Shown: positions 49,791 to 60,851, counted from the stretch's first letter. The stretch is DNA of 64,000 bases from Saccharina japonica (GCA_008828725.1 MEHQ01000140.1:1157868-1221867), one strand, 5' to 3'. Notes: generated by a model not told the origin, from the letters alone. Translations and numbers: made by a program.

Positions 49791-50394
49791 TTTTTTTTTT
49801 TTTTCCAATATATATAGCACTTTTGTTCCCCCCCCCCCTCAAAATCAGTTTCCGGGGTGAGAGGGATATTAGAGCTCCTGAACTCACCACCCACCCCCAG
49901 AAAAATACCGTGCATCTCTACCATAGCATGCGTCCAATATCATATCGTGGCGTTCGGTGTCGCGGTGAGGTGTGGGTTATATATCACAGGCAGGAACACA
50001 TTTATGCGGTCGAGATGCTTTGGGGAACAAACAGGCACACATTTTTCGTGCGCTCGAGACGTTTGGGCACGGGCACACGTTTGTGCGCTCGAGGTGCTTT
50101 GGTGTATTTTTTTGTCGAGAGACAGGGCGGGTAGTAGGCAGGCGAAAAGTGGGTGGGACGAGGTAGTATATGCATGGGCGGGAGGAAATGCGTGTTGGTG
50201 TGAGTCGGATCGTGTGTACGTGGCAAGACATCATCAATCAGGAAGGCATGATGGGAGGGAAAAGATTAAAAACAAAAAAAAATTCGGTTATACACAAGTA
50301 AAATTCGCCCACTTTGTCTTGGGACAAACTCGTTGGAATTCGTGTCGGGATGATTTTCGCAGTAGGAGCAGGGTCAACTCTTTGCCCACGCTGG
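49791..50394. other. No gene seen
   Basis: T-run, C-run and a family N scrap at 49840-49935. The CGAG-GTGCTTTGG motif at 50010-50105 repeats loosely three times. Long plus-strand frames (49857-50402) have no recognisable content. Confidence 0.45.
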
Positions 50395-50660
50395 ACAGAT
50401 AGATCATCTACAGATAGATCATCTACAGATCATCTAGCGATCATCTAGATCCTAACCTACCGTTCTGAGGTGATTTGCCGGATCTGTATGGTACAGATCC
50501 AACCCAGGAAACATGCTCTAGATGATGCAGTTTGTTTTCGCTCCCACCCGGCAACATGAGCTAGATCATACAGATCATACAGATCATACAGATCATACAG
50601 ATCATCTGCCCTGAAAGAGCTTGATCATGGAGAGGGAACCGATGATCTGCCCGAGGTGTA
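50395..50660 (+). repeat. Family E, GATC-rich element
   Basis: GATAGATCATCTACAGATAG, TCTAGATCCTAACCTACCG, GGAAACATGCTCTAGATGAT, four CATACAGAT units and a closing GATGATCTGCCCGAGG. The most regular copy. Confidence 0.8.
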
Positions 50661-50687
50661 TATATGACCTTATGACCCATGCCTCTA

Positions 50688-50805
50688 CAGTGCGGTAACT
50701 AGTGCGGTGACTAGTGCGGTAACTAGTGCGGTAGCTAGCGCGGTAGCTAGTGCGGTAGCTAGTGCGGCAACTAGAGTGCGGTAACTAGTGCGTAAACTAG
50801 AGGGG
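50688..50805. repeat. 14-bp tandem, about 8 units
   Basis: The unit GTGCGGTAACTA with point variants (GTGACTA, GTAGCTA, GCAACTA). It follows family E directly. Confidence 0.9.
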
Positions 50806-50893
50806 TGGTACTTTTGATAAGTGCCGAATGACGAGACTTGTCTACACCCAATGTCGATGCATCTCCATGTGCTGGTATAAAAGTATGTACACA

Positions 50894-50972
50894 CCACTCT
50901 GTCCGGAAATTTAAGGAACATTTGGGTAACATTATCAATACCCAGACGATCCTTACATTTACTGACAGTGGT
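50894..50972. mobile_element. Family B MITE
   Basis: CCACTCTGTCCGGAAATTTA mirrored by TTACTGACAGTGG with TA on the right. The left flank is CA. Confidence 0.8.
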
Positions 50973-51231
50973 ACCCGGTAGGGTGTAGGGTGGTAGCTGG
51001 TTCGGTTCGATACATTTTGTCACAAAAGCCCCCCAACAACAACAACAACACCATCTTCAACAACATACAGGTAACGAGGGGAGAGAGAACAACAACAAAA
51101 ATACCTCAGTCATCAGAACTGCTAACCATTCTGCTAGGCCATTGTGACGCATGTTTGCCAACCCTCACCCCCCCCAGCCACCCCTCCACCCTCCCTGACC
51201 CCCCCCCCCCTCCCCTCCCACCGGCTTACAG
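50973..51231. other. Possible intron with pyrimidine tract
   Basis: CAA units at 51035-51050. From 51160 to 51220 the strand is nearly all C and T, ending in CTTACAG, as expected upstream of a splice acceptor. Confidence 0.4.
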
Positions 51232-51412
51232 CTTCGAGCTTGACCAGGAAAAGGTGACACCCACGAGGTTCGGTGCTAGGCGATCCACGGCATCTCTTCG
51301 GGACTGGGGACCGGATGGCCTCGTCTGCTCCACCACCACCCCGACCCCCGGAGGTGTGGTGCACCTGGTGGAAACCCGTCAGCTACTGGATGGGGGGATG
51401 TCCCACGCACAG
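51232..51412 (+). CDS. Candidate internal exon, unknown protein
   Basis: 181 bp between a strong acceptor (C/T tract then TTACAG) and a donor (CACAG|GTATGAG). The frame reads FELDQEKVTPTRFGARRST then ASLRDWGPDGLVCSTTTPTP and GGVVHLVETRQLLDGGMSHAQ with no stop. It enters in phase 2/1 and leaves in phase 0, compatible with the terminal exon candidate at 56015, which starts in phase 0. GC-rich codon use and absence of any repeat family support it. No domain is recognised. Confidence 0.45.
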
Positions 51413-51978
51413 GTATGAGTAGGGTACGTAGAGTCTTGGATTTTCCGCCCGAGAAGCGTGAGCGCGCGTTGCGATTTTTGTTTTTGGTTTGGCGAGATGT
51501 TTGTCGTTGTTGGGTATCGAGTTTTGTTGTAGTTGTAGTTATTGTTGTTGTTGTTATTGGTATTCCCGAGGTGTTTTTTTTCGTGTTGGGTAGACTTACA
51601 TCTGACAATATACTACGTAGGCAAACTGCTCAAATGTATACTATGAACCTGACAGCCGGAGTTCGAATCCCGCCATGCCCCTCGATCTACGTACCTTTTT
51701 TTTAGAGCACTTTTTTTTTTTTTCTTTTGTGCAATGTTTGTTTGTTGCGCGAAAGCATGTCGACTCAGCCAAAGAAGTACTCGGACCCGAATGTTTTTTT
51801 ACACCGGTTGAGAGCAATGGTGTACCTGGTATGATAATTGTCGCAACGAACGTTTTTTTTTAGATGGCGAAAAGTACCAAAAATACCGTAGTAAAAACTA
51901 TGTGGAAAATCTCGAGTTTTCCGGTCTGCCCCCTAAAGTCCTTACTGGGAATTTTGCGCGAAGTCCCAGGAATCCGGG
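51413..51978. other. Possible intron, no gene
   Basis: GTT-rich and T-rich. A B-box-like GGAGTTCGAATCCCGCC at 51658-51674 followed by a T-run may be a decayed tRNA-derived repeat; no cloverleaf could be drawn. Confidence 0.4.
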
Positions 51979-52183
51979 TGGGGGAGGGAGGGGGTGTACT
52001 TCATTTTCATGCATGGCCGTAGTCGTATGACCATAGACCCTCGCATCCCTACAATGCCGGGACGGAGCATGTCGGGTTTTCACCGACCAGGCAGACAATG
52101 CTAGCACCAAGCGGGAAGCGCCGTGAGGTATTGGGCGAGTCGCATGGAGGGTGAGCTGCATCCTGCTAAGAACCGCCTGTGAG
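51979..52183 (-). mobile_element. Family S1 retroposon, head-truncated
   Basis: GGGGGTGTACTTCATTTTCA to AGAACCGCCTGTGAGGGGGG. The tail variant TTCATTTTCATGCATGG is shared with the 24.4-kb and 60.3-kb copies, defining a subfamily. Confidence 0.85.
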
Positions 52184-52883
52184 GGGGGGATGGGGGTGAT
52201 ATATAAACGTCCCCGGACCAACCAACGGGTTTTCCAACGCTTTCGCCTACCTGCATGGTGGTAGCATACCAAAGTAAACGATCCTTAGGTTTGCGATAAC
52301 AGTACGAGTACCCCTTTCGGCTCTATTGGAAACGAGCTTAAAATTCTTGTTTTTCAGAACGAGCTTGTATATATATATTGTCAGACTGGTATGATATGAT
52401 AGAGTTTTTTGTTGTTGGTATTACCAAGTTTTTGTTGTTGTTGGGTAGACTACTCATAATATACCGAGGTGCTTTTTGTTGCTGCGTGTCTGGTTTCATA
52501 CCTGGTATGGTATACATGAGGTGTTTTTTTTGTTGAGAATCGTATCGAGAGGTGTGTGTGTGTGTTTTTTTTTATTGGGCACACCGGGTGTTTTTTTTTT
52601 TCGTATCGAGGTGTTCGTTGGTTGTTAGGTATCGAGGTTGGCTCTGGTCGGGTGCGAGTACGTACCGGATGCGTTGTTTGTTTGTTTGTTGATTTATCAT
52701 GGTTTTTTGGTTGTTGGTTGTTGTTGGGCTGTCGCAGGAGCAGTACTTTTTTGTTGTTGCGTACCAGGTATGGTTTTGTTTTTTATTTATTTTTGTTGTC
52801 CGGTATTTGTCGAGTTTTTTTTTTTTTTTTGTGTGTCGAGTTCTATTTTATTTTGCCGAAGGGGTTATCCTGCAGTGATGCTA
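52184..52883. other. T/G-rich, no gene
   Basis: Many T-runs and GTTGTTG stretches. TACCTGGTA at 52499 and TACCAGGTA at 52762. Confidence 0.45.
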
Positions 52884-52920
52884 GCGCAGCAGCAACAGCA
52901 GCGCCTGCGGCAGCAGCGGC

Positions 52921-52955
<35 letters not shown>

Positions 52956-52976
52956 CAGAAGCAGCAGCAGCAACAG
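52884..52976. repeat. (CAG)n microsatellite
   Basis: CAG/CAA/CGG triplets, in other frames polyQ or polyA. It begins after ATGCTAGCGCAGCAGCAACA. It could be exon sequence, but no supporting flank is seen. Confidence 0.9.
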
Positions 52977-53183
52977 ATTGCCACTTTTATTTCAGCCGAG
53001 GTTCTCTCCCAGAGAGGACCCCGTGGGGCGTTTGTTTTGTTTTGTTTTGTTTTTGTGGAGATGTTTGGCGCTCTGGAGGGGGAAAGTACAGTAGTAGCAG
53101 TGTTTGTTTCCGGCTTTTGGCCGTGATGCCGCCTCGTGAGAATATTGGAGATCTCCAATCGCGACAACGGTTGGCATCTCCAA

Positions 53184-53300
53184 CCTGCCCCCGTTGGCTG
53201 TTGTCTTATGTGTGTGTTGTTTTCACATTATACCCGGTATTTCCTGCCCCCGTTGGCTGTTGTCTTATGTTTGTGTTGTCCCTTACACTCGAAAAAACAT
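53184..53300 (+). repeat. 59-bp direct duplication
   Basis: CCTGCCCCCGTTGGCTGTTG with TCTTATGTGTGTGTTG occurs at 53184 and 53243. It carries a family H-like TTTTCACATTATACC between the units. Confidence 0.8.
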
Positions 53301-53482
53301 TACAACTACCACAGGTACATCTCAACTGCTGTGAAACCGGAATTTCCTCGAAGCTCATCTATATGATACTGTGGCATGTATATATGCTTTCATATACTTG
53401 TTTATGTACAGGGCTAGGGTCTAGTACAATAGATAGAGCTGGCCCCTCTGCCCCAATGGCGAATGTATGCATATATTCTGTA

Positions 53483-53563
53483 TCAGTCTGTGGACGGAAA
53501 TATAAGGGCCGTTATTGTATAAATGTCAATACCTAATGGTCCTTACCTTTCCGTCCAGATTTG
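53483..53563. mobile_element. Family B MITE, GGACGG subfamily
   Basis: CAGTCTGTGGACGGAAATAT, then AAGGGCCG, mirrored by TGGTCCTTACCTTTCCGTCC and AGA. Confidence 0.8.
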
Positions 53564-54126
53564 TATATATTTATACGAAGTATATGATACCTGGAAATAA
53601 TGAGGGATCGGGATCTGGCCTGGACATTAGCCGCCGCCCCCCCCCTTCCCCTCCCGCGCTAATGGCAAACGTGGGTAGATATACCGAGGTACGTATATTG
53701 TGATATGGTAATTGTGGGGGATCGAAGCTTGAGGTGGGTTTATATGGGAGAGGAAATGTATCATATACGGTACCGGTATTTTTTTTTCAAGTCTTTTTAC
53801 AGGGTTTAGTGTCTGGTTCGGCTAAAAAAAAAAAGAACTCTCTCGTGTACATCGTGTATTTGTCATACGGTACGGTGGAGGCTGCTTTGCCATTGGGTTG
53901 TTTGGACTGCGGGCGCTTGGCTCGAAGGGACCGGGCCCTGTTGTCGGCTAGGATAACCCCCCCCCGACACCACCGATGAAGCCCGAGAGCTTTGGGTGTG
54001 GCTGCGAGGCCTTGGCTCGGTTTGGATCGGGGCTTGCTTGTTATCGGCTATGATAGCTCCACACCGGCGATAAAAGTCTCGAGGGCTTTAGGTATATTAA
54101 TCGTTCTTGACGTGTAGAGCGCCCTA
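53564..54126. other. No gene; local duplication
   Basis: Two related GATGAAGCCCGAGAGCTTTG / GATAAAAGTCTCGAGGGCTTT segments near 53975 and 54070 suggest an old duplication. Otherwise unassigned. Confidence 0.4.
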
Positions 54127-54174
54127 CCGCCACCACCACCACCATTACTACCAACTATTATCACCACTACCACC

Positions 54175-54206
<32 letters not shown>

Positions 54207-54240
54207 CAGCATTGCCACCATCACCACCACCAGCATCACC
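54127..54240. repeat. (CAC/CAA)n triplet array
   Basis: CCA/CAC triplets grading into CAA and back. On the complement it is GTG/GTT. Confidence 0.9.
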
Positions 54241-54613
54241 AAAACAGACCATTTCTGTCCGTGGAGCTAAACGCGAAATTTCGGGCTCCGTTTGTTTGCG
54301 CATGAGCTCTGCAGCGTGACTAAAACACTTGCTACTTTTATTTGTTTTCCCCACTAGACTACTGTTTACTACGCGAGCCAACCCGGTAGGGTAATGTGAG
54401 AAAGACACAATCCAATATGGACTCCTTCCTGGCTGTTGGCTAGGCTTTAAAAATGTGAACATAAATATCATCTCCACGAGTGAGAAAACATACGCGGATT
54501 AGGTACGAGAGTACGTGTTCGTACTCGCGTAACCAGTGTCCTAATTTGTTTTTCTTTCGAAACTCTTTACGAAGAAATACGCAAGTAACCTATGCTAGGT
54601 ACCTCGAACAAAG
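54241..54613. other. No gene seen
   Basis: Short minus-strand frame at 54148-54477 without motifs. Confidence 0.4.
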
Positions 54614-54975
54614 CAGTGGTCCCTCTATTCGTGATGCCGGTATGCGCCAGCCAACAATACCTGCACTATAGCGGCAACCGCACTATAGCAGCAACCGGCG
54701 CTATATCTGCAACCGCACTATAGCGGCAACCGGCACTATTGCGGCAACCGGCACTAACTACTCCGCACTGCCAACAATACCGGCACTGTATATAGCGGCA
54801 ACCGCACTATAGCAGCAACCGGCACTATATCGGCAACCGCACTATAGCGGCAACCGGTACTATGACGGCAACCGGCACTACTCCGCACACTGCCACACTG
54901 GTTAATCCCGTCTATGCTCCAAGCGATTCCCCAGGCACTATAGCGGGCAATCTGCCTTATATAGGGACCACTACT
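54614..54975. repeat. Family D element, longest array
   Basis: GTGGTCCCTCTATTCGTGCC-like left end, about ten CTATAGCGGCAACCG units in two runs, the central CGCACACTGCCACACTGG block and right end TATATAGGGACCACTACTAT. Confidence 0.85.
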
Positions 54976-55236
54976 ATTAATACTATATTTAGTTCGTATA
55001 TGTACATCAGTGCTGCGCGAAAAAGACCACGTTTCAAAGCAAAGGTGTTATTAATACCTCTCTGACCGGTAATATATTAATAATACCCTTTTGGACTCTG
55101 ATATAACATGAAACGGAGCCTAAATTCCCGACCAGAGTCGTGCACCGTGTTATTTTAGACCAGTCTTTTTTTGGGCGCGTCAAGTCCTATTTTTTATAAT
55201 CAACAAACCCCCAAGCTTATTATACCGGTTTTAGTG
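54976..55236. other. No gene; ACTCTG-ended segment
   Basis: GGACTCTGATATAACATG and CCGACCAGAGTCGTG at 55090-55142 face each other in inverted orientation. Possibly a relict family B relative. Confidence 0.35.
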
Positions 55237-55513
55237 TGGGGGTGTACTTCATACCCATGCATGGCCGTAGTCGTATGACCATAGACCCTCGCATCCCTAC
55301 AATGCCGGGACGAAGCATGTCGGGTTTTCACCGACCAGGCAGACATTGCTAGCACCAAGCGCCGCTTGTGAGGCGGGCTTGCATATGGATGACAGCTTCA
55401 ATGAATTACTTTAATTTCCGGTGTGGCCACTTCCAGAGACAGCAATGGGAGTACTATGTAAGTGCCTCATGGGTGCCTTGCCATACACACTACTTGATAC
55501 GAGCATTCCCCTG
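55237..55513 (-). mobile_element. Family S1 retroposon, head-truncated with internal deletion
   Basis: GTACTTCATACCCATGCATG to GATACGAGCATTCCCCTGG. A deletion of about 50 bp joins CTAGCACCAAGCGC to CGCTTGTGAGGCGG. Confidence 0.85.
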
Positions 55514-55792
55514 GTTTTAGTGTGTGGGGGAGGCGATCAGTCCAGGGGTCAAACCTAAGCCTCTCCTTTTCGTATCCTATTTTCTCTTGACCCCTCTGTA
55601 GACCTTAAGGCAATTTTTTAGGTCTGAATTATCGTGGTGTGGACGAAACCCTTGGAATTGAGTCTAATGTGGCACACCGGTTTTATCCCCGGCCAAGAAG
55701 TGGTATTTTCCTGCAAACCTCAGTCTGCATGTTCTTGGTGTTCGTTGTCTTGTAGATTATTACGGGGGGGGGGGGGGGGCTTTAGAGCCGCA
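55514..55792. other. No gene seen
   Basis: A G-run at 55765-55779. Unmatched. Confidence 0.4.
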
Positions 55793-55913
55793 CCCTCCCC
55801 CCCGAGTTGGGAACAAACGACTTGAAAATAGAGTTGAATAACTTGTGCAGTAGTACAGTAAAAAATGAATACGTACCTCTCGTTCGGACCCTAAACACGC
55901 CCAAATTATTTTC

Positions 55914-55975
55914 TCTACCGACCGACCAACCGACCGACGAACCGACCGACGGACCGACCGACCGACCGACTGACC
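55914..55975. repeat. (CCGA)n tetramer array
   Basis: Fifteen or so CCGA/CGAC units with interruptions, duplicated at 60649-60706. Confidence 0.9.
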
Positions 55976-56014
55976 ACCCCCCCCCTCCCCGCTTCGACGT
56001 ACCCACCCCTACAG

Positions 56015-56119
56015 GAACTCCACGTGCACAACCTGACCACCGGAGTGCAGAGCATCACCCTAAGAACGTGGACGAGGGTGGCGATGACCCACGAGCACCG
56101 CGCCGCGCTTGCCGAGTAG
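56015..56119 (+). CDS. Candidate terminal exon, unknown protein
   Basis: Follows CCCTACAG, a good acceptor, and reads ELHVHNLTTGVQSITLRTW then TRVAMTHEHRAALAE before TAG. It starts in phase 0, which would join the exon at 51232-51412 to give ...GGMSHAQ-ELHVHN..., but a 4.6-kb intron full of repeats makes this uncertain. No motif is recognised. An identical copy lies at 60747-60851. Confidence 0.4.
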   Translation, partial: ELHVHNLTTGVQSITLRTWTRVAMTHEHRAALAE

Positions 56120-56985
56120 ACCGCCGCTCTCGCATGGCGATGCTACACGGTCGCCTCTCGGAGAGAGGAGCTAGGGGCAGGGTTGGGGCGAAGGGGGTTG
56201 GGGTATAGGGGTAGGGGGCGCTGCCCCCCCCTTCCCCTCCCCTCGCCCCCGCCTTACGTTGGCGAGCACCCTGCCTGGTATCTGCCCCGTGGCTGGCCTG
56301 TGGCTGACGTGAAGGGGCTCGGCACAAAAAATTGCACAGCCTGGGCTGCCTTACGGCTGCTCCGTGGCTGCTTCATGGCTGATGCGGACTGGCTGGGCTC
56401 AACGATATGCCCAGCCTCCCTCCTGCGTGCTGTGTTTTATGAATAACCAATAATTGTGTTGGGCCCTTGGGTGCGCGCGCGTGCGTGTGCTCGTCCGTCT
56501 TCGTGTAGGCCGGGGGGAGGCGTGATGCGTTGAGAGAGAGACAGAGACGGAGACAGAGAGAGAAAGAAAAAAGGAGGGAGGGAGGGAGGGAGGGAGAGAG
56601 AGAGGGAGAGAGAGAACAGAGTGATGCAACAACATTTAGGAAAATGTGGGCTTGTGTCGACGGCGTGTGTTGTATTGTGTCCTTTTCATGCGGTACACCA
56701 CTCTGCTCTTGTGTGGGAAGCGCGTCTTATTTATTTAGCAAGTAGCATTGATAGGAAAGGAAGGAGGCTCGTGTGATGCTTGATGTGTCTGTGTGTGTGC
56801 TTTTTTTTCTAGTTCTGATTTATTTATTTTCGGCGTGTGTTTTTTGTTTTCTTTTATGTATTTTTTTGTATTTTTTTTGGCCTCGTGTAATGGTGGTTGG
56901 TTGCCCGCAGCAATAGCATCATGGTATGCCTTTTCACGACAAAGACGTCATTTTAGCTGTTAGTGGTGGTAGTAGTGGGGGTGGG
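56120..56985. other. GC-rich flank, no gene
   Basis: C/G-rich to 56400, then a GA-rich low-complexity tract at 56531-56620, then T-runs. In the duplicate the part from 56341 on is missing. Confidence 0.5.
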
Positions 56986-57090
56986 AAGGGGGGGGGTGTA
57001 CTCATTAGCATGCATAGCCGTAATCGTATGTGGGGGGGGGGGGGGGGGGGGGGGGGGGGGTGGTGGTGGTGGTGGTGGTGGTGAGTATTT
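56986..57090 (-). mobile_element. Family S1 tail scrap and poly-G
   Basis: GGGGGGTGTACTCATTAGCA and ATGCATAGCCGTAATCGTAT, then a G-run of about 29 (57032-57060) and GGT units. Extremely head-truncated. Confidence 0.7.
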
Positions 57091-57705
57091 TTGGTCGAGT
57101 GGAGAGGGGGTTTATGTACATATATGAAATAACACAACTTGCTTATGAACCACGACCGCCGGCTGCCACAGCAGTTAGTAGCGGCGGAAAGCTCGAAGCC
57201 CGTTCTTCAACAGTTGGCCCCACCCTTGATTGAGATTACACGGTCACCAGGAAGCGCAGCGTTTTGCGCTTGTGTGAGGGGGGGGTAGGTGGGTGTTATC
57301 TGTTGTCCTTGAAGACTTTTGTGTGCGGTACACACGTAAACTAGTTTCACTGCATAAACGAGTGTCCACGTAGCGGCGCGGGCGAGCGCCATTTGTTGGA
57401 GATAGGAAGGGGGAGGGAGGACGGTGGGGGGGGGGGGATACTGTACTGAGCCCGACCCTAGCTAAGAATGAAAACTAATAGGAGTCAGCACAAGTGTGTG
57501 GAAACTGGGAGGGGGGTAGCCTCCTCCTGATCTCCTCTTAAGACTCCATGGACTCTCGCCAGGCTGATTGGTTTTGAGCACTGTCTTACGAGTCGCTACT
57601 TGAAGCGCTGCTAAAGAAAGAAAACGCCGATTAAAATGGAGTTTTTGTTTTGCAGAAGGCGTTTGACTCGGGAACGGGGGTGCAGGGGGGGTGGGGGGGG
57701 GGTGG
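57091..57705. other. Unassigned, absent from duplicate
   Basis: A stretch near 57165-57290 is open in two frames after a CCACAG (QLVAAESSKPVLQQLAPPLI in one), so it is weakly exon-like. G-runs at 57427-57437 and 57685-57719. Confidence 0.3.
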
Positions 57706-58199
57706 GGCGGGGGGGGGGGTAGAAAGAGAACAAAGGCGGTCATTACCTAATAATGTCGTCCTAGCGGTGTGTGGAGAAACAGCGCATGACCCCATTACGT
57801 ACTAGCAGCAGAATTTCAAGAAAACCAGGACAAACTATCGTACGTACTGTAACTGTATCTGCTGTCCGTCGTGAAAGTTTCTTTTTTCAGGAAATTTCTC
57901 TCGAGACTAGATGGTAGATAGTGTGTGTGGACAAGGTAATATTACGCTATTAGTAGTAGTAAGCGGGCAGGGCAGTCAGTTTGCTGGGCGCTATGATACG
58001 TACCTGGCCTGCCTCCGTCAGGCCCTCCGGCGGGAGAGAGGGGGGTATTTTTGTCAGGAAACTTTGCGGAGAAGCGCGCGCGCGGCGGTTGTGATCCGGC
58101 TGCGGCTTCGTGTGCGGGTTTCCTGGGCTTCGTGTTTTGCGTATTTTTACGGGGGGAGGGGGGTGGCGCATTGCCAGCACTACCTGCAACGCTTTGCAA

Positions 58200-58240
58200 A
58201 TGCAAGATAAGGCAAGGCGAGGCAAGGCAAGGCAAGGCAA
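58200..58240. repeat. GGCAA pentamer run
   Basis: AAGGCGAGGCAAGGCAAGGC and one more unit; repeated at 61577-61617 in the duplicate. Confidence 0.8.
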
Positions 58241-58984
58241 TGCTCTTTTTTTTTAGCGCCCTTATTTATTTGCGCTCACGGGCCAAGTCTTCACCAGTAC
58301 CAGGTAAGTAGTGCGAGTACGCAGCATCAGCAGCTTTTGGTCGAGGTAAAATTTGGGGTTTGCTTTTATCGCGGCGAGCCTTTATTTTCTTCATCCAAGT
58401 TTCGGGGTTTTACTTTTTCATGTACTAGTGTACTGTAAGTTTTCCCCCCTGAAAATGACGGAACGAACGTCTCAGTTCGGTATTTTTTGTTTCTTCTTTT
58501 TTTGACAACAAGAAAAGGGGCCAAGAACCAAAAAGAAAAAGGGGCAAGAACCAAAATTGCCGGACGAACGTTGTAACGTGAGACAGAGATTCATAAAACA
58601 AAAAAATCATCATGGGCTTTTACCATTCCAGGGCTCCAAGCGTGAGCGACCCTTTCTCTTCGACGTGCCAACGGCTCTTCGACGTGCCTTCCAACGGCTC
58701 GCAACGGCTCTCGCCGTAACGAAGTGGTGCTCGTATCATACGTACGTAGGAGATCGAGTAACGACAAATGATGGCTACTGACAAGTACATCTGTTATAGG
58801 TTTGGCCCCTTGACGGACTGACCACCCCGCACACTAAAACCGGTATAATAAGGCCAAAAGCGAGGCCTTGTCGCATTCAAAATGACCACACGGTCTCATA
58901 TTGTATCATATGTATATACCGGTATACCTGGTAAATAGCATATTTTCTCGTAAGTAACGCCGCTTGGAACGGCTCGCAATGTGC

Positions 58985-59040
58985 GCGTGTGTGTGTCCTC
59001 CACTTTAAACCGCTCTTTCTACCCGTCGACATGCCTCGTA
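58985..59040 (+). repeat. Family H fragment
   Basis: GTGTGTCCTCCACTTTAAAC and GCTCTTTCTACCCGTCGACA, ending where the CCAGTGTCC block should begin. Duplicated at 62362-62417. Confidence 0.6.
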
Positions 59041-59255
59041 TGATATCGACTATTTTTTCAAGTTTTTTCGTCGTTCCGTCATGTTTTTTTCCGAGTACGT
59101 ACGTACTAATGAGATGTCTTCCATTGTACCAGATATAATATACCAGGTAACCACTTACTAATAGATGTTTTAACCTTCGGTCTCTATTTTGGAAACTATT
59201 TGTTTTGTTCCTTCCGCCCCCGCCCGCCGTTCGTACCATATCGTAACGGCAGGTT

Positions 59256-59335
59256 AGTAGGGGATCTATCTGTAGATGATCTATCTGTAGATGATGTATT
59301 TGTAGATGATCTATCTGTAGATGATGTATTTGCCC
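59256..59335 (-). repeat. Family E fragment
   Basis: CGGCAGGTTAGTAGGGGATC then four GATCTATCTGTAGAT-type units: one terminal cluster of family E. Duplicated at 62633-62712. Confidence 0.7.
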
Positions 59336-59593
59336 GACTTGTCCACCGTTTTGGGACTTCAGGGGGGGGAATGACAGCTCCAAAAAGGGACGCTAAAAAA
59401 AAAAAAAAAAAAAAACAGCCCTCACAAAGCAACGCTGCCTGCTGGGATAGGGTATCGTGCATGTCGTTCGATGTCGCCCCCTCCCCCGAAACAAAAGGAG
59501 TGTTCGTCACATCACACGCGCGTATTGGTAGCATAAAAACTACCACGTACTGGTATATCGTATGATCTACGCTCACACTGTAAATACGATTAA

Positions 59594-59672
59594 CCCATTC
59601 AGAACTGAAAAAAAAATCCTACACTAATTCCAAGTATTTTGTACCAAAATACGTGGGACCAGTTCTTGAGGG
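59594..59672. mobile_element. Family C MITE
   Basis: TTAA at 59590. CCCATTCAGAACTGAAAAAA to GGGACCAGTTCTTGAGGGG followed by TCAA. Confidence 0.85.
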
Positions 59673-60087
59673 GTCAAGACCGCACTTCTTCGTTCTCATT
59701 TGATTTATCGCTTCAGATACAAGAGATACACACATACATGCATACCATGACAAGTACCGCAAGGCAGAAAACAAAATACCGGGCGCTGGCTTCTGCTTGC
59801 TGCTTGTTGTGTTAATTTATCTTCTGTTCGGCGGTCGGTCGGTGTGTTTGTTTGTGTGTTTGCGCATTTTTCTATCTTACAAAAGGCACAACAGATTACG
59901 TAACCAGGGTATATATATATAAAACATTAAAAAAACAGACGGGGAAAACACACACGAAAAAAACACACTGAGGAGGGAACCAAAGCACCGGGCATAACTA
60001 CTTTGTACCAGGGTATATATATAAATACGTACTGGGAGGTATGCACTATTATACATTTACATCTTTGTATTCACACCACTATACTAN

Positions 60088-60330
60088 GGGGCACCGCCAA
60101 CCGCCTGCATCCCTTCCTTCCCGTGATTGGGGGAGCGTGCGACACCCCCCGTGAAAGCCAGCCGATGGAAAGTCGAAAACGCCCATACATTGTACGTACG
60201 TTTAAATGTTTTAACAAAGAGTAGGGCATCATGTCATGAACCTGTCGTCGAGCTTGGTACCGCAACCCTACCTCGCGAAATCACGCCGAAAAGCGAAGTC
60301 TCCCCCCCCTCCCCTCCCCTTCCCCCTCCC
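60088..60330. other. Unique segment after an N junction
   Basis: No family matches. A weak resemblance of GTCGAGCTTGGTACCGC / GCGAAATCACG to the retrotransposon 3' end was not convincing. Confidence 0.35.
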
Positions 60331-60445
60331 CTGCAATGTCTGCCTGGTCGGTGAAAACCCGACATGCTCCGTCCCGGCATTGTAGGGATGCGAGGGTCTA
60401 TGGTCATACGACTACGGCCATGCATGAAAATGAAGTACACCCCCT
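60331..60445 (+). mobile_element. Family S1 retroposon, head-truncated
   Basis: TGCAATGTCTGCCTGGTCGG to GAAAATGAAGTACACCCCC. CCCCTCCCC-type sequence lies on both sides, consistent with insertion into a C-rich target. Confidence 0.85.
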
Positions 60446-60746
60446 CTCCCTCACCCCGCTCTGCCCGCCACCCACCCCTTCTTCCGGCGTTATCATCTTC
60501 TCCGCTTGAATCCTTTACGCCGCACGCCTCCCCCCGAGTTGGGAACAAACGACTTGAAAATAGAGTTGAATAACTTGTGCAGTAGTACAGTAAAAAATGA
60601 ATACGTACCTCTCGTTCGGACCCTAAACACGCCCAAATTATTTTCTCTACCGACCGACCAACCGACCGACGAACCGACCGACGGACCGACCGACCGACCG
60701 ACTGACCACCCCCCCCCTCCCCGCTTCGACGTACCCACCCCTACAG

Positions 60747-60851
60747 GAACTCCACGTGCACAACCTGACCACCGGAGTGCAGAGCATCACCCTAAGAACG
60801 TGGACGAGGGTGGCGATGACCCACGAGCACCGCGCCGCGCTTGCCGAGTAG
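60747..60851 (+). CDS. Candidate terminal exon, duplicate
   Basis: Identical to the candidate at 56015-56119, including the CCCTACAG acceptor and TAG stop. If the duplication is an assembly artefact, only one of the two exists. Confidence 0.35.
   Translation, partial: ELHVHNLTTGVQSITLRTWTRVAMTHEHRAALAE

Larger units (their letters stand above)
55793..60086. repeat. Large duplication, copy 1 (4.3 kb)
   Basis: Matches 60534-63459 almost base for base, except that copy 2 lacks about 1.36 kb (56341-57705). Differences noticed are single bases and homopolymer lengths. Copy 1 ends at a single N (60087). Confidence 0.9.

Noticed and set aside
49239-49820. 193-codon repeated protein
   Set aside because: It is produced by the 117-bp tandem, whose period is a multiple of three; no independent coding sign.
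51640-51710. tRNA gene (B box GGAGTTCGAATCCCGCC followed by a T-run)
   Set aside because: No matching acceptor stem or A box could be paired upstream.
55782-56006. Ser/Val/Gly repeat protein on the minus strand
   Set aside because: It is the CCGA tetramer array read in reverse.
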